Source: DTU098 sp964498525
GTDB lineage: Bacteria; Bacillota; Desulfotomaculia; Desulfotomaculales; Pelotomaculaceae
NCBI GenBank assembly: GCA_964498525.1
Contig: CAZCGU010000007.1
Coordinates: 62,001-126,000, forward strand
Length of the DNA stretch: 64,000 bases
Direction: 5' to 3'
The notes below the pieces were generated by a model. It was not told the origin of the DNA. It made no database searches and worked only from the letters and a program-made list of their open reading frames with translations. This document shows positions 43,983 to 52,818 of this stretch, piece after piece (positions within the stretch are counted from its first letter, which is position 1; each line of letters begins with the position of its first letter). A program made the translations under genes and the position numbers.

Positions 43983-45961
43983 ACCCCAGGCACAACAACC
44001 CGACCGGACCGGGGCGCATCGCGCACGCGCCTTATAATTTTGTGCCCTTACCAGAGAGAGCGGTTCCGGCCGAACAGAATTTACCGGATATGGACCGGTA
44101 TTACCATGAACGTTATACCGGAGTCATTGAATGTGAAATCATGACTGAGTCGCCGGTTTATGTGAGGGGAATGAGCGAGCCGGATTCTTATGCGGAGTTT
44201 AAGAAGACACGCTTGCACAAAATGAGCGATGAAAGAAAGCGGCAGTACGCGCGCTTTTATAGCCTGGATAACAACGGGCTTCCTGCTATCCCCGGCAGTT
44301 CCCTGCGCGGGATGGTCCGATCTATTGTTGAGGTTGCAGCTTACGGCAAAATGCAGTGGGTGACAAATAAGCCGCTGGTGTTCCGGGCAGTTGGAGACAC
44401 CTCTAGTTTGGGGGTTTATTATCGAAAACTACTCATGCGGGACGATGAAGGCGGAAGAAAATTTACCCCCCTGGTGCAGGCAGGCTATCTGGTTAAGGAA
44501 AAGGATCGCTGGTTTATCAAGCCTGCGCTGTCTGTACAAGGCGTAACCTTTGCGCGCATTCATAAGGAAAAGATACCGCCAAGTCTACCAACATGGCACG
44601 AGTGTAAGAATGCAAGATGTATCTGGATAAAGCCCGGTGATTATGATTACCAGAAGGTCAGAGGCTATCTGCAATTGAAGTACTTGCCAGTTTCGGATGC
44701 CAGGAGTTCACCTGCTGAAGGTTTTATGAAAGCGATCTTGGTCAGAAGTGGTAATATACCAAAGAAAAAAATGGAGGCGGTAATCTTCCCACCAGATGAA
44801 TCAGTTCCTGTATCCAAACAAATTGAAATAAACGATGAAATTCTTCAACGCTATCGCGAGCAGGTAAGCCAGCAGCAGGAATGCCTGCTGGGAGGGAAGG
44901 ATGGGGCTTTAAGGCCTTATCAACCTGTGTTTTATTTACTTAAAAACGGGGTTCTGGTATTTTTTGGCCATACTATGATGTTTCGTCTGCCTTATGAAAA
45001 AACCCCCCATGATTTTATTCCGCCGAGCCTTCGTCCGGAAACTTCAGAGGTTAATCTTGACATGACTGAGGCCATTTTTGGATTTGCTCCCAAAGGAAAT
45101 AAGGACAGGTGTGCTTCCCGCGCCGGCCGGATATCTTTTTGTGACGCTATGTTAAACCCTGGTGAAGAAGACATCTGGCTTTCAGACCATCCGATAATTC
45201 CTAAAATTCTAAGTGGGCCAAAACCAACCGCCTTTCAGCATTACCTCACCCAACAGCAGCCGGACAAGGTGCCCACTGGTTTGCGAGACAAAAATGGTTT
45301 GCCTAAATTGGCGTTGCGGCTGGATCATTACGCCAGTCCACCGCCGCACGATACAGTGATCCGAGGACATAAATTTTACTGGCATAAAGGTCAGGTCCGC
45401 TTATCTGACATAAAGGATAAAGAACAGTATAATTTACAGATCGACAAGCAGCACACGCTTTTTTCACCGGTAAAGCCGGGCGTTAAATTTCATAGCATGA
45501 TACATTTTGAGAATTTGTCTAAAGTGGAATTGGGCGCTATCTTATGGGCGCTTCTTTTACCCGGCGAGCATGGTAAGGAATACCGGCACAAAATCGGTAT
45601 GGGTAAGCCGCTTGGCCTGGGTTCAATAAAAATAATTCCGAAACTGTTTCTTGATAATAGAAAAAGCCGTTATGAGCGGTTGTTTAGCGGTCAAGACTGG
45701 CATCAAGCCAGGAGCTTTAATGAGGACTTGTATGGTTTTATAAATGTTTTTGAAGAATATGTGCTGAAAGAATTATGCCCGGAGGATCGCCAGGGTGCTA
45801 ATAAGCTATCAAAAACAAAGAGGATTCAAATGTTTCTTAAGTTGCTGGAGTGGCCGGGTTTGAAAGACCGCGAACTTACCGAGTATATGAATATAAATGA
45901 ATTCCGTCCAGTACTGCCTGATCCACTGCATGTCGTAAAGAATAACAAACAATGCCCTTAA
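43979..45961 (+). CDS. Large type III-D Cas7 with insertions (TIGR03986-like)
   Basis: A 660-residue RAMP protein of the TIGR03986 type. An N-terminal extension (about 1-45) rich in Pro, Asn and Arg precedes the domain starting YTGVIECEIMTESPVYVRG. AIPGSSLRGMVRSIVEVAAY (about 103) is the RAMP helix. A long insertion (about 150-440) follows, then RHKIGMGKPLGLGSIKI (about 540), the Gly-rich loop. It corresponds to the Cas7-insertion subunit at the 3' end of the III-Dv complex. A catalytic Asp cannot be assigned by eye because of the insertion. It is the last gene of the overlapping III-D operon. Confidence 0.88.
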   Translation: MNPRHNNPTGPGRIAHAPYNFVPLPERAVPAEQNLPDMDRYYHERYTGVIECEIMTESPVYVRGMSEPDSYAEFKKTRLHKMSDERKRQYARFYSLDNNGLPAIPGSSLRGMVRSIVEVAAYGKMQWVTNKPLVFRAVGDTSSLGVYYRKLLMRDDEGGRKFTPLVQAGYLVKEKDRWFIKPALSVQGVTFARIHKEKIPPSLPTWHECKNARCIWIKPGDYDYQKVRGYLQLKYLPVSDARSSPAEGFMKAILVRSGNIPKKKMEAVIFPPDESVPVSKQIEINDEILQRYREQVSQQQECLLGGKDGALRPYQPVFYLLKNGVLVFFGHTMMFRLPYEKTPHDFIPPSLRPETSEVNLDMTEAIFGFAPKGNKDRCASRAGRISFCDAMLNPGEEDIWLSDHPIIPKILSGPKPTAFQHYLTQQQPDKVPTGLRDKNGLPKLALRLDHYASPPPHDTVIRGHKFYWHKGQVRLSDIKDKEQYNLQIDKQHTLFSPVKPGVKFHSMIHFENLSKVELGAILWALLLPGEHGKEYRHKIGMGKPLGLGSIKIIPKLFLDNRKSRYERLFSGQDWHQARSFNEDLYGFINVFEEYVLKELCPEDRQGANKLSKTKRIQMFLKLLEWPGLKDRELTEYMNINEFRPVLPDPLHVVKNNKQCP

Positions 45962-45975
45962 AAGGCGCCTAGCAA

Positions 45976-45993
45976 CGGTAATATTAATAACCG
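45976..45993 (+). promoter_or_regulatory. Imperfect palindrome before the CARF-HEPN gene
   Basis: CGGTAATATTAATAACCG is a near palindrome in the 101-base gap between the III-D operon and the CARF-HEPN gene. It could be an operator or a weak hairpin; there is no T tract. Confidence 0.3.
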
Positions 45994-46062
45994 TAACAGT
46001 TCCACAACGGAAGGGTCAGAAAGGCAGAAAAAGAGCTCGGTAAAATAAAATAGGGACCGGTA

Positions 46063-47379
46063 ATGGGGGCACAATATATTATGAAGGTTTTAATACTTAC
46101 TGTGGGCGGATCGGATACCCCGGTTGTTAACTGTATAAAAAACTACCATCCGAATTACGTGGTTTTTCTCTGTACCGAAGATAATAACGATAACATGGGC
46201 AGCCGGAAAATGATCGACGGCGGGGATATTGTAAAAAAAGAGCGACCCTGCAAAAAATGCAATTATAAAAATGTTAGTAAAAAAGATAATATTGTTAACC
46301 AATGCGGTCTGAGCAATGATTATGCTATTCACGTGGTGCCTCATGACGACCCCAATAAGTGCTATGAAACCGCATTCAATTTGATAAAAAATTTTATCAG
46401 CGAGGGGCATGAAATCACAGTTGACTATACGGGCGGGACAAAATCAATGTCCGTTGGCCTGGCTGTAGCGGCTATGGAATTTCCCCAGTGCAATTTGAGC
46501 GTTGTTAAGGGTATAAGGCAGGACTTGGATAGGATTAGGGACGGAATGGAGGTGGTCTCAAGATTACCATCTCATGCTGTTTTTACAAAAAGGCAAAAAA
46601 GGCTGTGCCGGGATTTAATCAGCCAATACAACTACGCCGCCGCTGTTCGAATTTTAGAGGAGTTAAGCACCCTGGGTTTTGTTGATGATGAAAAATATTT
46701 TAGAAGACAGCTAATACTTTGCCGTAGTTTTGCTGCCTGGGACAAATTTGATTATCACAAAACGGTGGAAATGATGAACATTTATAAAAGAGATCCGCTG
46801 ATCACCGAATATTATGCTGTGCTCAGGCAAATTTGTGCCACACTGGAATGGTACGGAGAAGGGGCTACGGAAATCAAAAAGGCTCCCCCCGTTTTTATGC
46901 TTGTTTATGATGTTCTGCTAAACGCTGAACGAAGAGCTTATCAAGGCCATTACGATGACGCTGTGTCCAGAATGTACAGGGCATTAGAGATGTATGGACA
47001 ATTTTGTCTCCGTACAGGTGAGCCGCAACTGACCAGTGAGGATGTAGATGTATCATTGATACCTGAACAACACCGTGAATATTATGAAAAGAAACGAGGC
47101 GCAAGGGGCAAAATCCAGATCGGTTTGATCGATGATTATGAACTGCTAGCTATACTTGGCCATCCGGTTAAGCAGCTATGGGAAAGCTGGCGGGATAAGA
47201 TAAAAGGGGTTCTAAATAAAAGGAACAACAGTTTTTTGGCACATGGCATGAAACCTGTTTCATGTAAAGAATATACTGAAATGAAAGAAATAATATGGGG
47301 TTTTATATCGGGTTGTGATAAGATTATGACGATAAGGAATGGTTTTTCCGAATCAAAACAGTTTCCACTGGAGATATAA
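46063..47379 (+). CDS. CARF-HEPN ribonuclease (TIGR02710/Csm6-like)
   Basis: A 438-residue ancillary effector. ATG 46063 has AGGGA upstream, but MKVLILTVGGSDTP, the CARF start, begins at ATG 46081, which may be the true start. The N-terminal CARF domain has the ligand motif ITVDYTGGTKSMSVGLAVAA (about 125-144) and an inserted Cys cluster CKKCNYKNVSKKDNIVNQC (about 63-81). The C-terminal helical half ends in a HEPN active site, RNNSFLAH (Arg and His six apart, about 387-394). It should bind cyclic oligoadenylate made by Cas10 and cut RNA non-specifically. It complements the Can2-like nuclease at the other end of the operon. Confidence 0.87.
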   Translation: MGAQYIMKVLILTVGGSDTPVVNCIKNYHPNYVVFLCTEDNNDNMGSRKMIDGGDIVKKERPCKKCNYKNVSKKDNIVNQCGLSNDYAIHVVPHDDPNKCYETAFNLIKNFISEGHEITVDYTGGTKSMSVGLAVAAMEFPQCNLSVVKGIRQDLDRIRDGMEVVSRLPSHAVFTKRQKRLCRDLISQYNYAAAVRILEELSTLGFVDDEKYFRRQLILCRSFAAWDKFDYHKTVEMMNIYKRDPLITEYYAVLRQICATLEWYGEGATEIKKAPPVFMLVYDVLLNAERRAYQGHYDDAVSRMYRALEMYGQFCLRTGEPQLTSEDVDVSLIPEQHREYYEKKRGARGKIQIGLIDDYELLAILGHPVKQLWESWRDKIKGVLNKRNNSFLAHGMKPVSCKEYTEMKEIIWGFISGCDKIMTIRNGFSESKQFPLEI

Positions 47380-47445
47380 TATACTATTTGGTTAAAACCC
47401 CCTTTTGAGGATATAGTTGGCGAGAGGAGGATCCTATGCAACCAA

Positions 47446-47502
47446 CCATGGCCCCTTCTTTGCTATGACTTTTATCCATATAATTTGCCGTGCTACGGAT
47501 AG
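47446..47502 (+). pseudogene. Decayed 3' end of csa1 before array 2
   Basis: CATGGCC, TGCTATGA, CCATATAATTTGC, GTGC and the TAG stop occur in the same order as in the last 50 bases of csa1, and translate as YD-YPYNLPCYG against YDSCPYNLQCHG. The leader follows immediately, as it does after csa1. Confidence 0.8.
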
Positions 47503-47676
47503 AATAAAAAGAGGGTTTTTGCCGTGTCGGCTGAGAGATAGATATTATTGGTTTTTTCGCAAAAGGAGGGGGTTTTGGAGCAGAAAAGGGTTTTGCGAAA
47601 ATTTAAGCTTGTAAGGTCCTATTTGGTATCTAAAAAAACCAGTGATATCAAGGATTTACCCTGAACACCCGGGTCG
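47503..47676 (+). promoter_or_regulatory. CRISPR leader of array 2
   Basis: A homologue of the array 1 leader (35381-35569), slightly shorter, with GAATAAAAAGAGGGTTTTTG at its start and TTGGTTTTTTCGCAAAAGGA in the middle. It places the newest spacers at the left end. Confidence 0.85.
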
Positions 47677-48611
47677 GTTACACTGCCAATCCCGATAACA
47701 AGGGGACTAAAATTATAAAAATCATATTTAAAATAACGATCCAAATTAAGTGTTACACTGCCAATCCCGATAACAAGGGGACTAAAATAGGTTTCCAATA
47801 CGAGCCCGGCGGAGAATACGAGCATTGTTACACTGCCAATCCCGATAACAAGGGGACTGAAATTTTGGCCAGTAAAGAAGAGGAAATCCTGGACGCGCTG
47901 AGTTACACTGCCAATCCCGATAACAAGGGGACTGAAATGTACCAACGAGTGTCGCCTGGGGGCGGGCAATTTGACCGTTACACTGCCAATCCCGATAACA
48001 AGGGGACTGAAATGCTGGGATAAGAGGCAGCGGTACGCCAAGCAGGAACGGGGTTACACTGCCAATCCCGATAACAAGGGGACTGAAATACGAAGAAGCC
48101 ACGCAGGCCATGAAGCTGGGGGGCGGTATTGTTACACTGCCAATCCCGATAACAAGGGGACTGAAATACGCAATCAGAAGGGCCTTCATCCACGATATGA
48201 GGTTAGTTACACTGCCAATCCCGATAACAAGGGGACTGAAATGAATTTACGATCATGGCGTCAAATTCCACTCCAATATGTTACACTGCCAATCCCGATA
48301 ACAAGGGGACTGAAATTGACAATGTAGGGTCTGGTTACGATAACCAGGTAGATGTTACACTGCCAATCCCGATAACAAGGGGACTGAAATCCAATCCACC
48401 TTGGGGCGGAGTTTTTCCTCCGCCCAGCGTTACACTGCCAATCCCGATAACAAGGGGACTGAAATACCAAAACATGCACCATCACCTTCACTTGCACCGA
48501 GTTACACTGCCAATCCCGATAACAAGGGGACTGAAATTTCAGAATATAGTGTTAAGCGCCTCATACCCCGCCCTGTTACACTGCCAATCCCGATAACAAG
48601 GGGACTGAATC
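47677..48611 (+). CRISPR. CRISPR array 2: 13 repeats, 12 spacers
   Basis: The 37-base repeat begins GTTACACTGCCAATCCCGAT and ends AACAAGGGGACTGAAAT. It differs from the array 1 repeat at positions 8, 11 and 37. Repeats start at 47677, 47752, 47827, 47902, 47977, 48053, 48131, 48206, 48280, 48354, 48429, 48501 and 48575. Spacers are 35-41 bases and all differ. Repeats 1 and 2 end GGGACTAAAAT instead of GGGACTGAAAT. The last repeat ends GACTGAATC, marking the distal end. No cas1 gene is adjacent, so adaptation must be supplied by the proteins encoded before array 1. Confidence 0.98.
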
Positions 48612-49300
48612 TGAGCCGCAGCCCCGCGGGACCCTCGCTGGTTTGTATACCGGAATGCAACAACTTGGGCTTATGGAAGACACCGGGTGAAAATAAAGGA
48701 ATGGGTGGGCAAGGTTCCAAAAATAAAGGAGAGTTTACTGAAAAAATAAAGGGCCGGCCAGGTGATATTCCTTTCAGGGGATAAATATAAACTTGCAGAT
48801 CACTTATCACTTATAAATGTTAGCCATAAATATTTGTTGATACCATTCAAACATAAGAATATAATGGAATGAAATTCAACATTTATCTGCACAAAATCCA
48901 CCTGTTGTTTTTTGACAGGAAGTGGCGCGTAGAATTGACGGGCGCGAAATAGGCAATGGCCGGCGGCCATCTCTGGCCAGGCCAGGATGTCTGCGGTTTC
49001 CAACTGCTGCCGGCGCTGCGGATGAACTGGAGGAACGGTTCAATAACTGCAGCCGGTCGTCATCCTCTGCTTCTGCGATGTGTAAGAGGTTCCGGGAAAC
49101 AGCAGTTAGTTAGCTGATGTTTCCAATAAACTTTTGTTTTCCATCGTTTTCCTGGCCGGGTTCAAACAAGTGTTAATGTTACGGTTTCTTTAACGTGCAG
49201 CCTATGATTTGTCCTATATGGCGTGCTCCAACTGCCGCATTTGGCCAGGATTTTGCAGCTAATGGGCTGTCACAAAAACATTTCAATCCAGGGGGAAAAA
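48612..49300. other. Intergenic region without a supported gene
   Basis: This 689-base stretch between array 2 and the STAS operon shows no frame with a start, ribosome binding site and recognisable product. Its right part presumably holds the promoter of the STAS operon. A minus-strand frame at 48800-49003 looks weakly protein-like, but nothing supports it. Confidence 0.5.
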
Positions 49301-49597
49301 ATGAACATTGAAAAAACCTTAAACGCAAATGAACTGACCATTGCTCTTACCGGACGTCTGGACACCACCACCGCCCCGCAGTTGGAGGCGGAGCTGAAGA
49401 CCTCGCTGGATGGCGTCAGCTATCTTTTGCTGGATTTTGACGGGCTGGAATACATCTCCTCCGCTGGATTGCGGGTGCTGCTTTCCACCCAAAAGGTGAT
49501 GAACAAGCAGGGTAAAATGGTTATCCGCCACGTCAATGAGACCATTCTTGAGGTGTTTGAGGTAACAGGATTCACCGATATTCTGACCATAGAGTGA
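49301..49597 (+). CDS. STAS-domain anti-sigma factor antagonist
   Basis: A 98-residue cytoplasmic STAS protein of the SpoIIAA/RsbV type. Key block: LLLDFDGLEYISSAGLRVLL (about 46-65), with the phosphorylatable Ser in SSAG and a Thr/Asp-rich start LTGRLDTTTAPQLEAEL. ATG 49301 follows GGGGGAAAAA. In partner switching, unphosphorylated STAS binds an RsbW-type ATPase; a SpoIIE-type phosphatase restores it. Such partners are encoded in the next genes: a MATE-ATPase fusion 4 bases downstream and a SpoIIE protein four genes away. Confidence 0.94.
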   Translation: MNIEKTLNANELTIALTGRLDTTTAPQLEAELKTSLDGVSYLLLDFDGLEYISSAGLRVLLSTQKVMNKQGKMVIRHVNETILEVFEVTGFTDILTIE

Positions 49598-49601
49598 TTT
49601 G

Positions 49602-51323
49602 ATGGAGGCGCAGTTTGCCAGAAGCGCCTACGGGCACTTCCTGATCTGGGGCGTCTGCTCGTCCCTGGGAGTTACGGTATCTACCCTTGTGGACGCTGTT
49701 TTGATCGGCAATATTGTCGGCAGCAACGGCCTGGCGGTGGCCAATATCGCCACGCCGGTGTTTTTGGTATACTCGCTTTTCGGTCTGACCATCGGCGTGG
49801 GCGCCAATATCCTGATTGGCAGAAGGCTGGGCGCCGCCGATGTGGACGAGGCCAACCGGGTCTTCAACGCCCAGGTCTTTACTGGCGCGGTGATCGGACT
49901 TTCCTGCCTGGTGTTTTCAGTTTTGCTGCAGGATGAAATATGCCAGTTTTTAGGCGCGAAGGAGGCCCTGCTGCCGCTGGGAAAGCAGTACCTGACGGTG
50001 GTGTTTTACTCCGCGCCGCTTTTTGTTCTCTATCATATCCTCGCCGTATCGGTACGGACCGACGGCGATCCCAAGCTTGCTGCCATTTCTTCGGCGACCG
50101 TGATCCTCACCAACCTGTCCCTGGATATCCTCTTCATGGTGATACTGGGGTGGGGCATCTTCGGCGCAGCCGTCTCTCTCTGCATAGCGGAGGCCCTGGG
50201 AATGGCAGTATTGCTGTTGCATTTCACGAAAAAATATGCGCTGCTGCGGTTCCGGCTGTCGTTCCCCCGCCTGGCGGATGTCAGGTATTTTGTGGTAAAC
50301 GGCTTCGGTGTCGGTTCGGCCTCTATCTTTCAGGCGGCGGTTATATTTGTTTTCAATATCCTGCTGCTGGCGCACGGGACCGGGCAGGGCGTGATGCATG
50401 TGGCCATTTTCGGCGTCATTTACACCATGAGTATGATCCCCTTTGCTGTATTTGACGGCGCCGGCAGCGCCATTGCTACAGTAGTGTCAATTTTTGCCGG
50501 GGAAAAAGACGGCAAAAGCATGTTAACCGTGCTGGGGCAGGGTATAAAAATCGTCAGCCTGGCGGGCGTTCTGGTTACCGTGGTGTTTCTTTTGGGCGCC
50601 GGGGAAATCGTGCGGTTTTTTGGGATTGCCGGTGACACGGCGCTGTCCACCGCCACCCTGGCCTTTCGGGTTTTCACCGCCAGCATTCTGTTTGCGGGGA
50701 TCAACACAGTGGTCACCGCTTTCTGGCAGGCCCTTGGCCGGGCGCGGCTGGCAGGCGCAATGTCTGTGCTGAGAAACTTCATTTTACTGCTGGCGCTGGG
50801 CTTTGCCTTGATCCCCGGGTATCATATAATTGGGCTTAGCGTTGCCTTTGTATGCAGCGAGGCGATATGTCTGCTGGGGATTCTTCCGGTGCTGCTTTTC
50901 CGCAGTTCCAAGTCTTATGTCGCCCAAAAGTTTCAATTTGCCAACCGCGTCCACGAAAAATACTACACCATCCATACCGGGAGCATCGCGCAGGTTTCCG
51001 TCGATTTGGGGCAACTGTGCGGGGATTGGAAAATCAGCAGCAAAAAGGCGTTTTTTATCAATTTAATCGTGGAAGAACTGATCCTCAATATCATCAAGTT
51101 CGGGTTGAAAGATAAGGGAAAAAAGCACTACATTTCAATCAAGCTGCTGGACAACGGCGGCGAGTACATCATTCGGATCCGGGACAACGTCAGCACCTAC
51201 AACCCCTTTGACTCCAGCGGCGACGAAATCGATCGGGCGGCCATCAAAATAATTACCACAAAAGCGAAGTATTATGACTATCAACGCAAATTGATTTTCA
51301 ACTATCTTTATCTAATCATCTAA
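49602..51323 (+). CDS. MATE-family transporter fused to an RsbW-like ATPase domain
   Basis: About 573 residues. Residues 1-435 form a 12-helix MATE drug/sodium antiporter-type domain (GVCSSLGVTVSTLVDAVLIG, GVGANILIGRRLGAADVDEA). The C-terminal 130 residues resemble the anti-sigma kinase (HATPase_c_2) fold: the N box VEELILNIIKFG (about 488) is kept. The first glycine box reads RDNVSTYNP instead of DNG, and the second reads DRAAIKIITTKAK with no glycines, so ATP binding or kinase activity is doubtful. The domain may act as a docking site for the STAS protein and thereby gate transport. ATG 49602 is used; a TTG one codon upstream is possible. Confidence 0.88.
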   Translation: MEAQFARSAYGHFLIWGVCSSLGVTVSTLVDAVLIGNIVGSNGLAVANIATPVFLVYSLFGLTIGVGANILIGRRLGAADVDEANRVFNAQVFTGAVIGLSCLVFSVLLQDEICQFLGAKEALLPLGKQYLTVVFYSAPLFVLYHILAVSVRTDGDPKLAAISSATVILTNLSLDILFMVILGWGIFGAAVSLCIAEALGMAVLLLHFTKKYALLRFRLSFPRLADVRYFVVNGFGVGSASIFQAAVIFVFNILLLAHGTGQGVMHVAIFGVIYTMSMIPFAVFDGAGSAIATVVSIFAGEKDGKSMLTVLGQGIKIVSLAGVLVTVVFLLGAGEIVRFFGIAGDTALSTATLAFRVFTASILFAGINTVVTAFWQALGRARLAGAMSVLRNFILLLALGFALIPGYHIIGLSVAFVCSEAICLLGILPVLLFRSSKSYVAQKFQFANRVHEKYYTIHTGSIAQVSVDLGQLCGDWKISSKKAFFINLIVEELILNIIKFGLKDKGKKHYISIKLLDNGGEYIIRIRDNVSTYNPFDSSGDEIDRAAIKIITTKAKYYDYQRKLIFNYLYLII

Positions 51324-51333
51324 CTTTGGGGAA

Positions 51334-52212
51334 ATGAATGCATTGAACAAAACAATATTTCAAGATAATCAGGAGATCGCCCGGCTGGCGGTCCAAAACA
51401 GGTTGTTGAAGGCCTATGAGCAGCCAGTCTACGACCGGGTCATGGCCGGGCGTTCCAACCTGAAACTGCTGGACATCGGCTGTAACAACGGCAGTAAAAC
51501 AGTGGACCGGTTTACCGGTGAAAACTTTTCCCGGGTGATTGGGCTGGAGTACCACCCCAATTTAGCGGCCCAGGCCCGGCAGGCCTACGGAAACGATCGT
51601 TTTACTTTCTATCATTGCGATGTGGAAGAGTCCGGCTTTGCCCGGCGGCTGGCGTTTCTTATGAAGCAAACCGGCGTAGCTGCCTTTGACATCATTCATA
51701 TCTCCTATGTCCTGCTGCATCTGAAAAATCCGGGCGCGCTGCTCAGAATACTGCGGGGTTTTTTGGCCCCCGGGGGCCGGTTGATCGTGGTGGAGTCAAA
51801 CGACTCGGTCAGCGGGGTCTGCCCGGATCCCAACCATTTGTTCCGCGGTTTTTTAGATATTTTGTACCGTGACCCCTTCTCCGGGGACAGGGATTGCGGC
51901 GCGAAACTGCCCGCCCTGCTGGCGGAATGTGGCTACCGGCGCATTGCCCTGGAAAGCGCCGCGATCCGGGCCGGCGAAGGAGAGACGCAAAAAAAGAGGG
52001 ATATTTTTTACGCCTTTTTCTCTTACCTGCCCCAGGATGTGCTGCTTTTACAAAGGCAGGAGCCGCGTAACGACCGGTACGCGGCGTGGGCGGCCTACCT
52101 GGAGGAGCATTTTGAGGCGCTGCGCAATTTGATTTTAGATCAGAACACCAGGGTGTCAATGGGGGTAAGCATCGTCACCTGTTCCGGGGACGAAGGTGGA
52201 GACAGGGAATGA
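51334..52212 (+). CDS. Class I SAM-dependent methyltransferase
   Basis: A 292-residue cytoplasmic methyltransferase. Motif I is LKLLDIGCNNGSKTVDRF (about 44-61), the acidic residue after strand 2 is in VIGLEYHPNLAAQAR, and the post-I/motif II region is FDIIHISYVLLHLKNPGALL (about 117-136) with LAPGGRLIVVESND. This resembles UbiE/Methyltransf_11-type small-molecule methylases. The substrate is unknown. It lies 10 bases after the MATE fusion and 1 base before the GNAT gene, so it belongs to the same operon and might modify the compound that is transported. Confidence 0.88.
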   Translation: MNALNKTIFQDNQEIARLAVQNRLLKAYEQPVYDRVMAGRSNLKLLDIGCNNGSKTVDRFTGENFSRVIGLEYHPNLAAQARQAYGNDRFTFYHCDVEESGFARRLAFLMKQTGVAAFDIIHISYVLLHLKNPGALLRILRGFLAPGGRLIVVESNDSVSGVCPDPNHLFRGFLDILYRDPFSGDRDCGAKLPALLAECGYRRIALESAAIRAGEGETQKKRDIFYAFFSYLPQDVLLLQRQEPRNDRYAAWAAYLEEHFEALRNLILDQNTRVSMGVSIVTCSGDEGGDRE

Positions 52213-52213
52213 T

Positions 52214-52816
52214 ATGAAACTGCCTGTGATTGCCCCGGGCGGGTGCGGCGCCCTTTACTTTGAAAAATTGACTGCAGCCCGGTTGGACGAGGCGTCAGCC
52301 TTGTGCGACAGGTGCGTGGGGAAAAATTTATATCCCCGGGCCTACCTGGCCTCTATTGTGGACAAACAGGGCCACTGTTTTTATCTGCTGGTCACGCCCC
52401 GGCGCAAGGCGGTGGGCTACATCTATTTTTTCCTGACCGGATTGGAGGAGATGGCCGCCCTGGCCAGGCTGCCGCGGGAACAGCTGGCTGGCATTTCCCC
52501 CAAAGAAAATCCGGTTATCGGGAATTTGCAATCGATCGGCGTGGTGGAAGCGCACCGCCACCGTCGGCTGTCGGAGAAGCTTGTGTGTTTTTATCTGGAA
52601 CGGCTGCAAAACACGGCCGACGTGGCCTTTGGCGTGTTCTGGAAGATCGGCGGACATGTTCCCATGGAAAAGACCCTGCAGGCGTCCGGCTTTATCCACC
52701 TGGCGGACGCGCACCGGGTCTGGTACCACAGGCGTGATTTAATCTGCCCCTTTTGCCCGGGGCGGTGCCGGTGTGACGCGGCCATCTACTATAAGCCGCT
52801 GGGAAGGAGGCCGTAA
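52214..52816 (+). CDS. GNAT-like acetyltransferase with Cys-rich tail
   Basis: A 200-residue protein. ATG 52214 is chosen because AGGGA lies five bases upstream. The GNAT core shows VGYIYFFLTGL (strand 4, about 75) and LQSIGVVEAHRHRRLSEKLV (motif A with the acetyl-CoA loop, about 103-122), then CFYLERL. The C-terminal tail CPFCPGRCRC (about 176-185) could bind zinc and is not a standard GNAT part. The acceptor is unknown. It is operon-linked to the methyltransferase and the SpoIIE gene (2-base gap). Confidence 0.75.
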   Translation: MKLPVIAPGGCGALYFEKLTAARLDEASALCDRCVGKNLYPRAYLASIVDKQGHCFYLLVTPRRKAVGYIYFFLTGLEEMAALARLPREQLAGISPKENPVIGNLQSIGVVEAHRHRRLSEKLVCFYLERLQNTADVAFGVFWKIGGHVPMEKTLQASGFIHLADAHRVWYHRRDLICPFCPGRCRCDAAIYYKPLGRRP

Positions 52817-52818
52817 AT

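Noticed and set aside
48690..48760. Similarity of AATAAAGGAATGGGTGGGCA... to 55398-55450 in the DUF6884-type gene
   Set aside because: The match is short, A/G-rich and in an inconsistent frame; probably chance or very old, not enough for a pseudogene call.
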